From Streptomyces sp. NBC_01428 (GTDB taxonomy: Bacteria; Actinomycetota; Actinomycetes; Streptomycetales; Streptomycetaceae), in contig NZ_CP109499.1 of NCBI RefSeq assembly GCF_036231965.1, positions 3,720,001-3,784,000 of the forward strand: a stretch of DNA of 64,000 nt, in the 5' to 3' direction. The translations under genes and the position numbers were made by a program. The notes below the pieces were generated by a model that saw only the letters and a program-made list of their open reading frames with translations, was not told the origin of the DNA and did not search any database. Below are positions 7,709 through 16,115 of this stretch, one piece after another (the first letter of the stretch is position 1; the number at the start of each line of letters is the position of its first letter).

Positions 7709-8146
7709 ATGTCGCTCTACGCCGCGTACGCCGGCAATCTCGACCCGCGGCTCATGACGCGCCGCGCCCCGCATTCGCCGCTGCGCGCCACGGGCTGGCT
7801 GAACGGCTGGCGGCTGACGTTCGGCGGCGAGCACATGGGCTGGGAGGGCGCGCTGGCCACGATCGTCGAGGCTCCGCGGTCCCAGGTCTTCGTGGCGCTG
7901 TACGACATCGCGCCGCTGGACGAGGACTCCATGGACCGCTGGGAGGGCGTCGGCCTCGACGTCTACCGGCGGATGCGCGTACGGGTGCACACCCTGGAGG
8001 GCGAGGAGCCCGCCTGGGTGTACGTACTGAACGGGTACGAGGGGGGACTCCCCTCGGCGCGGTATCTGGGTGAGCTGGCGGACGCCGCCGAGTCCGCCGG
8101 AGCGCCGCACGACTACGTCATGGAGATCCGCAAGCGCCCCTGCTGA
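7709..8146 (+). CDS. Gamma-glutamylcyclotransferase-like (AIG2/GGCT fold) protein
   Basis: A 145-residue protein with the GGCT fold signature: YAAYAGNLDPRLM at residues 4-16 (family YGSN.. loop), GWRLTFGG, then YDIAPLDEDSMDRWEG as the E-containing segment and YRRMRVRV. The family cyclises gamma-glutamyl peptides or acts on related amides. The usual YGSNL reads YAGNL, so substrate choice may differ. ATG 7709 lies 106 bp from the divergent lpdA start and begins the conserved strand directly. The gene ends about 145 bp before the phosphorylase and has no evident link to nucleosides. Confidence 0.8.
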   Translation: MSLYAAYAGNLDPRLMTRRAPHSPLRATGWLNGWRLTFGGEHMGWEGALATIVEAPRSQVFVALYDIAPLDEDSMDRWEGVGLDVYRRMRVRVHTLEGEEPAWVYVLNGYEGGLPSARYLGELADAAESAGAPHDYVMEIRKRPC

Positions 8147-8260
8147 GCGCGGCCCTCTTCCCCGGCGTCTGTCCGGGGACCGGCGCCACCGCGGGCACTC
8201 CCTCCCCTGTTTTCGTCGGAAACGACAAGACAACGATCGCAAGACCGTGAGCTCTGTCAT

Positions 8261-8272
8261 CTACGCGCGTAG
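8261..8272. promoter_or_regulatory. Nucleoside regulon operator CTACGCGCGTAG (phosphorylase)
   Basis: A perfect 12-bp palindrome. A -10-like TACCCT follows at 8285-8290, and GTG 8298 is 7 nt after that, so the transcript may be leaderless. The site lies in the -35/spacer zone, where a repressor would block RNA polymerase. Confidence 0.75.
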
Positions 8273-8297
8273 GCCCGGACCGGCTACCCTCATGCGC

Positions 8298-9122
8298 GTG
8301 AACGCATCTCTTCTTCCGGACGACATCCAGGGCGACCCTCATGCCGCCGCTGACGCCGCCGCCACGCGCCTGCGCGAGCTGACCGGCGCCGACACCCATG
8401 ACGTCGCCCTCGTGATGGGCTCCGGCTGGGCTCCGGCCGTGGACGCCCTCGGCACACCCGAGGCCGAGTTCCAGGTCACCGAGCTGCCCGGCTTCCCGGC
8501 CCCGGCCGTCGAGGGTCACGGCGGCAAGGTCCGCTCGTACGCGATCGGTGACAAGCGCGCCCTGGTCTTCCTCGGCCGCACCCACTTCTACGAGGGCCGC
8601 GGGGTCGCCGCCGTCGCGCACGGCGTCCGTACCGCCGTCGCCGCCGGCTGCAAGACCATCGTGCTGACCAACGGCTGCGGCGGCCTGCGCGAGGGCATGC
8701 GCCCCGGCCAGCCCGTGCTGATCAGCGACCACATCAACCTGACGGCCACCTCGCCGATCATCGGCGCGAACTTCGTCGACCTCACCGACCTGTACTCGCC
8801 GCGGCTGCGCGCGCTGTGCAAGGAGGTCGACTCCTCGCTCGAAGAGGGCGTCTACGCCCAGTTCCCCGGCCCGCACTACGAGACGCCGGCCGAGATCCGG
8901 ATGGCCCGGACCATCGGCGCAGACCTGGTGGGCATGTCCACCACCCTCGAAGCCATCGCCGCGCGCGAGGCGGGTGCCGAGGTCCTCGGCATCTCGCTCG
9001 TGACCAACCTCGCCGCCGGTATGACGGGCGAGCCCCTCAACCACGAGGAAGTCCTCCAGGCGGGCCGCGACTCGGCCGTGCGCATGGGGGCACTCCTGAC
9101 CCAGGTGCTGGACCGCCTGTAG
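8298..9122 (+). CDS. punA: Purine-nucleoside phosphorylase
   Basis: A 274-residue trimeric-type (inosine/guanosine) phosphorylase. It splits purine (deoxy)ribonucleosides with phosphate into base and (deoxy)ribose-1-phosphate. Visible motifs: VMGSGW (phosphate loop), GRTHFYEG, TNGCGGL, FPGPHYETPAEIRM and GMSTTLEAIAARE, the family block that surrounds the purine site. Start GTG 8298 (VNASLLPDD) is preferred to ATG 8292 because a -10 hexamer ends at 8290 and no Shine-Dalgarno is present. It is controlled by the palindrome at 8261-8272 and is followed 82 bp later by a phosphosugar mutase that could take its product. Confidence 0.93.
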   Translation: MNASLLPDDIQGDPHAAADAAATRLRELTGADTHDVALVMGSGWAPAVDALGTPEAEFQVTELPGFPAPAVEGHGGKVRSYAIGDKRALVFLGRTHFYEGRGVAAVAHGVRTAVAAGCKTIVLTNGCGGLREGMRPGQPVLISDHINLTATSPIIGANFVDLTDLYSPRLRALCKEVDSSLEEGVYAQFPGPHYETPAEIRMARTIGADLVGMSTTLEAIAAREAGAEVLGISLVTNLAAGMTGEPLNHEEVLQAGRDSAVRMGALLTQVLDRL

Positions 9123-9204
9123 GCGGCGGGAGGTCCGTCCCCGGCTCCGGGGGCGGAACGACCGGGCAGACGGAACCGTACGACCGAAGAGAGGTGCACC
9201 CGAG

Positions 9205-10836
9205 GTGCAGGACGAACTCATCGCGCGGGCCAAGGCGTGGCTGGCCGAGGACCCCGACGCGGAGACCCGTGAGGAACTCGCCAAGCTCGTCGACGCCGAG
9301 GACGTCACCGAGCTCGCCGCCCGCTTCGCCGGCACCCTGCAGTTCGGCACCGCGGGCCTGCGCGGTGAACTCGGCGCGGGGCCGATGCGGATGAACCGCT
9401 CCGTGGTCATCAGGGCGGCGGCGGGACTCGCCGCGTACCTGAAGGCCAAGGGCGAGACCGGCGGGCTCGTCGTGATCGGCTACGACGCCCGGCACAAGTC
9501 CGCCGACTTCGCCCGGGACACCGCGGCCGTGATGACCGGCGCCGGCCTGCGCGCCGCCGTCCTGCCCCGGCCGCTGCCCACCCCCGTCCTCGCCTACGCC
9601 ATACGCCACCTCGGCGCGGTCGCGGGCGTGGAGGTCACCGCCAGCCACAACCCGCCCCGCGACAACGGCTACAAGGTGTACCTGGGCGACGGTTCGCAGA
9701 TCGTGCCGCCGGCCGACGCGGAGATCGCCGCCGAGATCGACGCGGTGCGGGCGCTCGCCGACGTGCCGCGTCCCGAGTCCGGCTGGGAGATCCTCGACGA
9801 GGGCGTCCTGGACGCCTATCTGGCCCGTACGGACGCCGTCCTGACCGCGGGGTCGCCGCGCACCGCGCGCACCGTCTACACGCCGATGCACGGCGTCGGC
9901 AAGGAGGTGCTCCTCGCGGCGTTCGCGCGGGCCGGCTTCCCGGAGCCGGTGCTCGTCGCGGAACAGGCCGAACCCGACCCGGACTTCCCGACGGTCGCCT
10001 TCCCCAACCCGGAGGAGCCGGGGGCGATGGACCTGGCCTTCGCCCAGGCCCGCGCGAGCGGCCCGGACATCATCGTCGCCAACGACCCGGACGCCGACCG
10101 CTGCGCCGTGGCCGTCCCGGCCGGCGGGGACTGGCGGATGCTGCGCGGTGACGAGGTCGGCGCACTGCTCGCCGAGCACCTGGTCCGGCGCGGCGCGCGC
10201 GGCACGTTCGCCGAGTCGATCGTCTCCTCCTCGCTGCTCGGCCGGATCGCCGAGGGCGCGGGCCTGCCGTACGAGGAGACCCTCACCGGGTTCAAGTGGA
10301 TCGCCCGCGTCGAGGGTCTGCGCTACGGCTACGAGGAGGCGCTCGGTTACTGCGTCGACCCCGACGGCGTACGCGACAAGGACGGCATCACCGCCGCCCT
10401 GCTCATCACCGAGCTGGCCTCCGAGCTGAAGGAACAGGGCCGGACCCTGCTCGACCTGCTCGACGACCTCGCCGTCACCCACGGACTGCACGCCACCGAC
10501 CAGCTCTCGGTGCGCGTGGAGGACCTGTCGGTCATCGCGGACGCCATGCGCCGGCTGCGCGAGCAGCCGCCCACCGAGCTGGCGGGCCTCTCGATCACGA
10601 AGGCCGAGGACCTGTCCGAGGGCACGGAGCTGCTGCCGCCCACGGACGGGCTGCGCTACACCCTGGACGGCGCCCGGGTCGTCGTCCGCCCGAGCGGCAC
10701 GGAACCCAAGCTGAAGTGCTACCTGGAGGTCGTGGTGCCCGTCGCCGGTCACGCCGCCCTCCCGGCGGCCCACGCGAGGGCCGCCGACCTGCTCGCCACG
10801 ATCAAGCGGGACCTGTCGGCGGCGGCCGGCATCTGA
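9205..10836 (+). CDS. Alpha-D-phosphohexomutase family enzyme, candidate phosphopentomutase
   Basis: A 543-residue mutase. It has the catalytic phosphoserine loop TASHNPPRDNGYK (about residues 147-159), the metal loop NDPDADR (about 292-298), the sugar loop GFKW and the C-terminal phosphate clamp RPSGTEPK. The fold interconverts sugar 1- and 6- (or 5-) phosphates. The long form with GFKW resembles the PGM2/PGM3 branch, known for phosphopentomutase activity. No deoB-type phosphopentomutase is seen here, and its place directly after the phosphorylase suggests it converts (deoxy)ribose-1-phosphate to the 5-phosphate for DeoC. It is otherwise annotated as phosphomannomutase. GTG start 9205; a strong terminator follows. 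Confidence 0.88.
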   Translation: MQDELIARAKAWLAEDPDAETREELAKLVDAEDVTELAARFAGTLQFGTAGLRGELGAGPMRMNRSVVIRAAAGLAAYLKAKGETGGLVVIGYDARHKSADFARDTAAVMTGAGLRAAVLPRPLPTPVLAYAIRHLGAVAGVEVTASHNPPRDNGYKVYLGDGSQIVPPADAEIAAEIDAVRALADVPRPESGWEILDEGVLDAYLARTDAVLTAGSPRTARTVYTPMHGVGKEVLLAAFARAGFPEPVLVAEQAEPDPDFPTVAFPNPEEPGAMDLAFAQARASGPDIIVANDPDADRCAVAVPAGGDWRMLRGDEVGALLAEHLVRRGARGTFAESIVSSSLLGRIAEGAGLPYEETLTGFKWIARVEGLRYGYEEALGYCVDPDGVRDKDGITAALLITELASELKEQGRTLLDLLDDLAVTHGLHATDQLSVRVEDLSVIADAMRRLREQPPTELAGLSITKAEDLSEGTELLPPTDGLRYTLDGARVVVRPSGTEPKLKCYLEVVVPVAGHAALPAAHARAADLLATIKRDLSAAAGI

Positions 10837-10872
10837 CAGCGGGGCACCGGCCGGTTCGGGCGCCCGTACGCC

Positions 10873-10910
10873 GAAGGGGGCGCCGCGTCTCAGGACGCGG
10901 CGCCCCCTTC
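10873..10910. terminator. Strong hairpin terminator
   Basis: A 17-bp perfect stem beginning GAAGGGGGCGCC, with a TCAG loop. It sits between the phosphosugar mutase and the convergent PH-domain gene and can serve both. Confidence 0.85.
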
Positions 10911-10986
10911 GTGCTGCCCGGAGCAACGGGACGCCGGACGGACGCCCGCCGAGGGACGGCCGGGAGCGGCCCGGCGCCCGGTGGGC

Positions 10987-11667
10987 TCAGCCGGTGGCGA
11001 TCAGGATGGCCAGGACGACCGCGCCCGCGATCGCGGGGCCGATCACCTCGTACGCCCAGCGCACCGTGACCTCGCCCTGCGCCTCGGGCTCGTGCGCCCG
11101 TGCCTCCGCGAGTCCGCGCAGGTCGTCCATGGCCTGGTCGGTCTGCGACCGGGTCGGCGCGTCGGCGACGGCGCCGCGGCCGAACGGCGACGGACGGCCC
11201 ATCCCCGCCATGCGCCCCTCGACACCACGGCTCCCGGTGGCGGCCCGCCCCTGGTGCTTGGCGACCTTCTTGCGGGCGCGCAGCGACACCGGCACGGCCC
11301 AGAGCTGGTACTTGGTGCCGTCCGTGTCGACGACCTCGTTCGAGTAGGACGAGCGCAGCGAGGCGACCTTGCTCCAGGGCAGCACGATCACGCGGAGCGG
11401 GTTGCGGATGCGGAGCCTGTCCTCGTTCGCGTAGACCGCGGGGCGCAGGGTGAAGGCGGCCACCAGCGGGACGACCAGGATCAGCGCGGCGAGAGCCAGC
11501 CAGGGGGTGCGGCCGGTTCCGGAGACCAGGGCGTCGACGCCGAGCCAGCCCGCGATGAACAGCAGCAGGGCGCCGCCCGCGATCCCGGCGGGCGACCGGT
11601 AGATCCGGTCCTTGGCCTCGGGTCGCGAGGCGTCCGGGAGGGGTGACTGGTGGTCCGGGGTGCTCAT
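10987..11667 (-). CDS. PH domain-containing membrane protein
   Basis: A 226-residue membrane protein. Two hydrophobic helices (about residues 30-45 and 55-75) precede a bacterial PH-like domain (YANEDRLRIRNPLRVIVLPWSKVASLRSS region). One C-terminal helix (about 208-225) follows. The linker contains a basic/Gly-rich stretch. The domain resembles the small actinobacterial PH family (bPH), of unknown ligand. ATG 11667 is chosen because the conserved part starts there; an upstream frame to 11862 adds only proline/arginine-rich residues. It is convergent with the mutase gene. No specific role can be deduced. Confidence 0.8.
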   Translation of the reverse strand: MSTPDHQSPLPDASRPEAKDRIYRSPAGIAGGALLLFIAGWLGVDALVSGTGRTPWLALAALILVVPLVAAFTLRPAVYANEDRLRIRNPLRVIVLPWSKVASLRSSYSNEVVDTDGTKYQLWAVPVSLRARKKVAKHQGRAATGSRGVEGRMAGMGRPSPFGRGAVADAPTRSQTDQAMDDLRGLAEARAHEPEAQGEVTVRWAYEVIGPAIAGAVVLAILIATG

Positions 11668-11907
11668 GGCCCCGATTGTGCCCGACGAGCGCTGCGCGCT
11701 TGAGCTCGGTGGGGTCTCACTATGGTCGCGAACTCTCCTCTCCCCCTTGACGCGCCGGGCGGGTCCACCAGCCGCCCCACCTCGGCGCGGAGGCGTCCCG
11801 GCCGGGATCGGAGAGCCGGACGCGTCAGGGTCCCAATACGGCCTCGGGGTGTCCGACGTCACGGCCGCGAGGTGCGTGTGACGGCCCGCGACGGCGGCGG
11901 TGCGTCG

Positions 11908-12345
11908 TCAGGCGTCCGGCGTGTTCCTCCGGGGCACCGCCCGCGCGGGGGCCGCCCCGGCGGCGGCGCTGCGCAGGATGCGCCGGAACGTGGGGCACTC
12001 CAGATGGCTCGGGGCCGGGCAGACGGCGGCGTGTCGCAGGGAGTCGCTGAGGACGCCGAGTTCGCGGATCGTCCGGTCCAGTTCGTCGGCCTTGTCGGCG
12101 AGCATCCGGCGGTCGATGCGCGGCTGCCCGTCGGGGGCGAACATCCGGCCGATCTCGTCGAGCGAGAAACCGGCGGACCGGCCGAGCGCGATCAGTGCCA
12201 GCCGCTCCAGCACGCCGGGGTCGAACTGCCGCCGCAGGCCGCGCCGGCCCGTGGAGGAGATCAACCCCTTCTCCTCGTAGTAGCGCAGGGTGGAGGCGGG
12301 CACGGCGGCGCGGCGCGCCACTTCGGCGATGTCCAGGTCCGGCAT
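11908..12345 (-). CDS. MerR family transcriptional regulator
   Basis: A 145-residue MerR regulator. The winged HTH is at residues 4-45 (IAEVARRAAVPASTLRYYEEKGLI), followed by a dimerisation helix and a C-terminal segment with two cysteines (CPAPSHLEC, about residues 108-117). That is fewer than the four-cysteine iron-sulfur loop of SoxR. It could be a thiol or ligand sensor. It is divergent from a methyltransferase gene, and a SoxR-like dyad with a long-spacer promoter lies between them, so it most likely activates that gene and itself. Ligand unknown. Confidence 0.9.
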   Translation of the reverse strand: MPDLDIAEVARRAAVPASTLRYYEEKGLISSTGRRGLRRQFDPGVLERLALIALGRSAGFSLDEIGRMFAPDGQPRIDRRMLADKADELDRTIRELGVLSDSLRHAAVCPAPSHLECPTFRRILRSAAAGAAPARAVPRRNTPDA

Positions 12346-12349
12346 CCTC

Positions 12350-12377
12350 TTGACCTCAAGTCGACTTGAAGTAGGAC
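12350..12377 (+). promoter_or_regulatory. MerR-type promoter/operator of methyltransferase gene
   Basis: A -35 TTGACC (12350-12355) and a -10-like TAGGAC (12372-12377) bracket the dyad CTCAAGTCGACTTGAAG, centred on the perfect 12-mer CAAGTCGACTTG. SoxR and related MerR proteins bind CCTCAAGTTAACTTGAGG-type sites between -35 and -10 elements, so the arrangement fits the adjacent MerR gene. Confidence 0.7.
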
Positions 12378-12419
12378 GGTGTCATCTCCCTGCCGTGAGG
12401 GCAACCACAGGAGGCGGTC

Positions 12420-13283
12420 ATGGAAGCCAAGGGCAAACCGGACGACGAGCAGGCGGCGCGCTGGAACGGCCCGTCGGGCAACGCCTGGGTCGAGGCCCAG
12501 GACGTGGTGGACGCGTTGTACCGGCCGCTGCAGGACCTGCTCGTCGAGGCGGTCCCGGAGGGACGCGGGGGCAGGGTGCTCGACGTCGGCTGCGGCACGG
12601 GCGGCACCACGGTGGCCCTCGCGCGGCGGCTGGGGCCCGCGGGGACGTGCGTGGGCGTGGACATCTCCGGGCCGATGCTGGACGCGGCCGGGGCGCGTGC
12701 CGAGCGGGAGGACGTACCGGTCTCGTTCGTCCGCGCCGACGCGCAGGACCACGCCTTCGAGGCCGGGGCCTTCGACGCGGTCGTCTCACGCTTCGGGGTG
12801 ATGTTCTTCGAGGACTCGGTACGGGCCTTCGCGAACCTGCGCCGGGCCGCGCGGGCCGGGGCCGGACTGCGGTTCATCGCCTGGCGCGACATGGAGGAGA
12901 ACCCGTTCATGACGACGGCCGAACGGGCCGCGGCCCCCCTCCTGCCCGACCTCCCGGCACGGCAGCCCGACGCGCCGGGCCAGTTCGCCTTCGCGGACGC
13001 GGACCGGGTCCGCCGGCTGCTGGAGGAGGGCGGCTGGGAGGACATCGACATCCGTCCCGTCGACGCGACCTGCGTGCTCCCCGCCGAGAAGCTGGTGTGG
13101 TGGTTCACCCGGTTCGGTCCCGTCGGCACGGCCCTGCGCGCGGTGGACGAGGCGACGCGCGAGCGGGTCGTCGAGACGGTCCGCCCGGCCTTCGCGCCGT
13201 TCGTCCAGGGCGACGAGATCCGCTTCACGGCCGCCTGCTGGCAGATCGACGCGAAGGCCCCGGGCGGAGCGCCCGCGATCTGA
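12420..13283 (+). CDS. Class I SAM-dependent methyltransferase
   Basis: A 287-residue methyltransferase. The AdoMet loop VLDVGCGTGG is at residues 53-62, followed by an acidic motif II strand (CVGVDISGPML) and motif IV (FDAVVSRFGVMFF). This is the UbiE/Methyltransf_11 pattern. The substrate cannot be read from the sequence. AGGAGG precedes ATG 12420. It is divergent from a MerR regulator and expressed from a MerR-type promoter, suggesting induction by the regulator's ligand, for example a toxic small molecule that is methylated. That role is inference. Confidence 0.88.
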   Translation: MEAKGKPDDEQAARWNGPSGNAWVEAQDVVDALYRPLQDLLVEAVPEGRGGRVLDVGCGTGGTTVALARRLGPAGTCVGVDISGPMLDAAGARAEREDVPVSFVRADAQDHAFEAGAFDAVVSRFGVMFFEDSVRAFANLRRAARAGAGLRFIAWRDMEENPFMTTAERAAAPLLPDLPARQPDAPGQFAFADADRVRRLLEEGGWEDIDIRPVDATCVLPAEKLVWWFTRFGPVGTALRAVDEATRERVVETVRPAFAPFVQGDEIRFTAACWQIDAKAPGGAPAI

Positions 13284-13669
13284 CCCACCCCTCCGAGCCC
13301 GGGGCCGCCCCCGCCGGCCGGCGCCCACGGCATCCGGGGCGCCGCCCACGGAACGGGGTTCCCCGCGCGCCGGGGCCCGCGGAACCGGGTTCCCGCGCGC
13401 AGGGGCGGCACGGGCCTGCCGCACGGGCAGGCCCGGCAGCGGCCCCGGAGAGGAAGCACTCCCCCGCCGCGCCGCACGCCCCGGCCGCGTCCGCAGAGCC
13501 GCCTCCCTGCCAGCGCCGCTTCCCTGCCAGAGCCCCCACCGGCTTCGACGACGGCCCCCACGCGCCCGGCGCTGGCCCTTTCCCGCAGCGGCCCCACCGG
13601 CTCAGACGACGCACCCGGCCGCCCCGGGTGACCGTCGCTCCCGATCCCGTCCTCGGGGCTGTACAGCCG
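13284..13669. other. GC-rich intergenic region with direct and inverted repeats
   Basis: No gene. It contains paired imperfect units of the form GGAACnGGGTTCCC-CGCGCGC (about 13349-13405) and CTCCCTGCCAG/TTCCCTGCCAG duplications. Several GC hairpins could end the methyltransferase transcript. The deoC promoter starts at its right end. Confidence 0.5.
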
Positions 13670-13681
13670 CTACGCGCGTAG
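13670..13681. promoter_or_regulatory. Nucleoside regulon operator CTACGCGCGTAG (deoC)
   Basis: A perfect palindrome directly abutting a -10-like TATGCT (13683-13688). GTG 13695 follows 6 nt later, again implying a leaderless transcript. Binding here would cover the promoter spacer. Confidence 0.78.
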
Positions 13682-13694
13682 ATATGCTCGTCTG

Positions 13695-14651
13695 GTGACC
13701 ATGCCCACCTCTGCACCCGCTGCCCTCGCCGACGTGACCGCGTCCGACAGCACACTGCGCCGCTTCCTCCACGGGCTGCCCGGCGTAGACGCGGTCGGCC
13801 TGGAGGCGCGCGCCGCCTCGCTCGGCACCCGTTCCATCAAGACCACCGCGAAGGCGTACGCGATCGACCTCGCCATCTCGATGGTCGACCTGACGACGCT
13901 GGAAGGCGCGGACACCCCGGGCAAGGTCCGGGCGCTCGGCGCGAAGGCGGTGCTCCCGGACCCGACGGACCGCACCGCGCCCACCACCGCCGCGGTCTGC
14001 GTCTACCCCGACATGGTGGCCGTCGCGAAGGAGGCCGTCGCCGGCTCCGGCGTGCTGGTCGCCTCCGTCGCCACCGCGTTCCCGGCCGGCCGTGCCGCGC
14101 TCGACGTGAAGCTGGCCGACGTGCGGGACGCGGTCGCCGCGGGCGCCGACGAGATCGACATGGTCATCGACCGCGGGGCGTTCCTCGCGGGCCACTACAT
14201 GAAGGTGTACGACGAGATCGTCGCCGTGAAGGAGGCCTCGGGCGCCGCCCGCCTGAAGGTCATCTTCGAGACCGGCGAGCTGTCGACGTACGACAACATC
14301 CGCCGCGCGAGCTGGCTCGGCATGCTGGCCGGGGCCGACTTCATCAAGACGTCCACCGGCAAGGTCGCGGTGAACGCGACGCCCTCGAACACGCTGCTCA
14401 TGCTGGAGGCCGTCCGCGACTTCCGCGCCCAGACCGGGGTGCAGGTCGGCGTGAAGCCGGCCGGCGGCATCCGCACCACCAAGGACGCGGTCAAGTTCCT
14501 CGTCCTGGTGAACGAGACGGCGGGCGAGGACTGGCTGGACAACCACTGGTTCCGCTTCGGCGCGTCCTCCCTCCTGAACGACCTGCTGATGCAGCGTCAG
14601 AAGCTGGCCACCGGCCGCTACTCCGGCCCCGACTACGTGACGGTGGACTGA
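13695..14651 (+). CDS. deoC: Deoxyribose-phosphate aldolase
   Basis: A 318-residue class I aldolase cleaving 2-deoxyribose-5-phosphate to glyceraldehyde-3-phosphate and acetaldehyde in the cytoplasm. The Schiff-base lysine is Lys218 in DFIKTSTGK. The second catalytic lysine is likely in GVKPAGGIRT. The N-terminal about 70 residues extend beyond short bacterial DeoC, as in the longer animal/actinobacterial type. Start GTG 13695 sits at the expected transcription start; ATG 13701 (MPTSAP) is an alternative. Six base pairs separate it from an aldehyde dehydrogenase that can oxidise its acetaldehyde, so deoC and two aldehyde dehydrogenase genes form one operon. Confidence 0.95.
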   Translation: MTMPTSAPAALADVTASDSTLRRFLHGLPGVDAVGLEARAASLGTRSIKTTAKAYAIDLAISMVDLTTLEGADTPGKVRALGAKAVLPDPTDRTAPTTAAVCVYPDMVAVAKEAVAGSGVLVASVATAFPAGRAALDVKLADVRDAVAAGADEIDMVIDRGAFLAGHYMKVYDEIVAVKEASGAARLKVIFETGELSTYDNIRRASWLGMLAGADFIKTSTGKVAVNATPSNTLLMLEAVRDFRAQTGVQVGVKPAGGIRTTKDAVKFLVLVNETAGEDWLDNHWFRFGASSLLNDLLMQRQKLATGRYSGPDYVTVD

Positions 14652-14657
14652 TCCATC

Positions 14658-16115
14658 ATGGCTTCCGCATTCGAATACGCCCCGGCGCCCGAGTCCCGCT
14701 CCGTCGTCGACATCGCCCCGTCCTACGGCCTGTTCATCGACGGTGAGTTCACCGAGGCCGCCGACGGCAAGGTGTTCAAGACCGTCTCCCCCGCCTCCGA
14801 GGAGGTCCTCTCCGAGATCGCCCAGGCGGGCGAGGCGGACGTGGACCGCGCGGTGAAGGCCGCCCGCAAGGCGTTCGTGAAGTGGTCGGCGCTGCCGGGC
14901 TCCGAGCGCGCCAAGTACCTGTTCCGCATCGCCCGGATCATCCAGGAGCGCAGCCGCGAGCTGGCCGTCCTGGAGACGCTGGACAACGGCAAGCCGATCA
15001 AGGAGACCCGCGACGCGGACCTCCCCCTGGTCGCCGCGCACTTCTTCTACTACGCGGGCTGGGCCGACAAGCTCGACCACGCCGGTCTCGGCGCGAACCC
15101 GCGCCCGCTGGGCGTCGCCGGCCAGGTCATCCCGTGGAACTTCCCGCTGCTGATGCTGGCGTGGAAGATCGCCCCGGCGCTGGCGGCCGGCAACACGGTG
15201 GTGCTGAAGCCCGCCGAGACCACGCCGCTGTCGGCGCTGTTCTTCGCGGACATCTGCCGCCAGGTGGGCCTGCCCAGGGGCGTCGTCAACATCCTTCCCG
15301 GGTACGGCGACGCGGGCGCGGCCCTGGTCGCGCACCCGGACGTGGACAAGGTGGCGTTCACCGGTTCCACCGCCGTCGGCAAGGCGATCGCCCGGCAGGT
15401 CGCGGGCTCGGACAAGAAGGTCACGCTCGAACTGGGCGGCAAGGGCGCGAACATCGTCTTCGACGACGCGCCGATCGACCAGGCCGTCGAGGGCATCGTC
15501 ACCGGCATCTTCTTCAACCAGGGCCAGGTCTGCTGCGCGGGATCGCGGCTGCTGGTCCAGGAGTCGATCCACGACGAGCTGCTCGACTCGCTCAAGCGCC
15601 GGCTGTCGACGCTGCGCCTCGGCGACCCGCTGGACAAGAACACCGACATCGGCGCGATCAACTCCGCGGAGCAGCTCGCGCGGATCACCTCGCTCGTCGA
15701 GCAGGGTGAGGCCGAGGGCGCCGACCGCTGGTCCCCGGCCTGCGAACTCCCCTCGTCCGGCTACTGGTTCGCCCCGACGCTCTTCACGAACGTCACGCAG
15801 GCGCACACCGTGGCCCGCGACGAGATCTTCGGCCCGGTGCTGTCCGTCCTCACGTTCCGCACCCCGGACGAGGCGGTCGCCAAGGCCAACAACACGCAGT
15901 ACGGCCTGTCGGCGGGCATCTGGACCGAGAAGGGCTCCCGCATCCTCGCCGTCGCGAGCAAGCTGCGCGCGGGCGTGATCTGGTCCAACACGTTCAACAA
16001 GTTCGACCCCACCTCGCCGTTCGGCGGATACAAGGAGTCGGGCTACGGCCGCGAGGGCGGCCGGCACGGCCTGGAGGCGTACCTCGCCCCGTCGAGCCAG
16101 GAGGGCGAGCGATAA
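14658..16115 (+). CDS. Aldehyde dehydrogenase (NAD-dependent, deo operon)
   Basis: A full-length 485-residue aldehyde dehydrogenase. The cofactor-site segment IPWNFPLLMLAWK and the Rossmann FTGSTAVG loop are present. Catalytic Glu258 lies in LELGGK, and the nucleophilic Cys292 in GQVCCAGSR. The NAD-fold and C-terminal EIFGPV and GGYKESGYGRE blocks are also intact. Position after deoC points to acetaldehyde from deoxyribose-phosphate cleavage as the physiological substrate, yielding acetate. ATG 14658 is 6 nt after the deoC stop; its stop is contiguous with the ATG of the second aldehyde dehydrogenase gene. Confidence 0.93.
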   Translation: MASAFEYAPAPESRSVVDIAPSYGLFIDGEFTEAADGKVFKTVSPASEEVLSEIAQAGEADVDRAVKAARKAFVKWSALPGSERAKYLFRIARIIQERSRELAVLETLDNGKPIKETRDADLPLVAAHFFYYAGWADKLDHAGLGANPRPLGVAGQVIPWNFPLLMLAWKIAPALAAGNTVVLKPAETTPLSALFFADICRQVGLPRGVVNILPGYGDAGAALVAHPDVDKVAFTGSTAVGKAIARQVAGSDKKVTLELGGKGANIVFDDAPIDQAVEGIVTGIFFNQGQVCCAGSRLLVQESIHDELLDSLKRRLSTLRLGDPLDKNTDIGAINSAEQLARITSLVEQGEAEGADRWSPACELPSSGYWFAPTLFTNVTQAHTVARDEIFGPVLSVLTFRTPDEAVAKANNTQYGLSAGIWTEKGSRILAVASKLRAGVIWSNTFNKFDPTSPFGGYKESGYGREGGRHGLEAYLAPSSQEGER

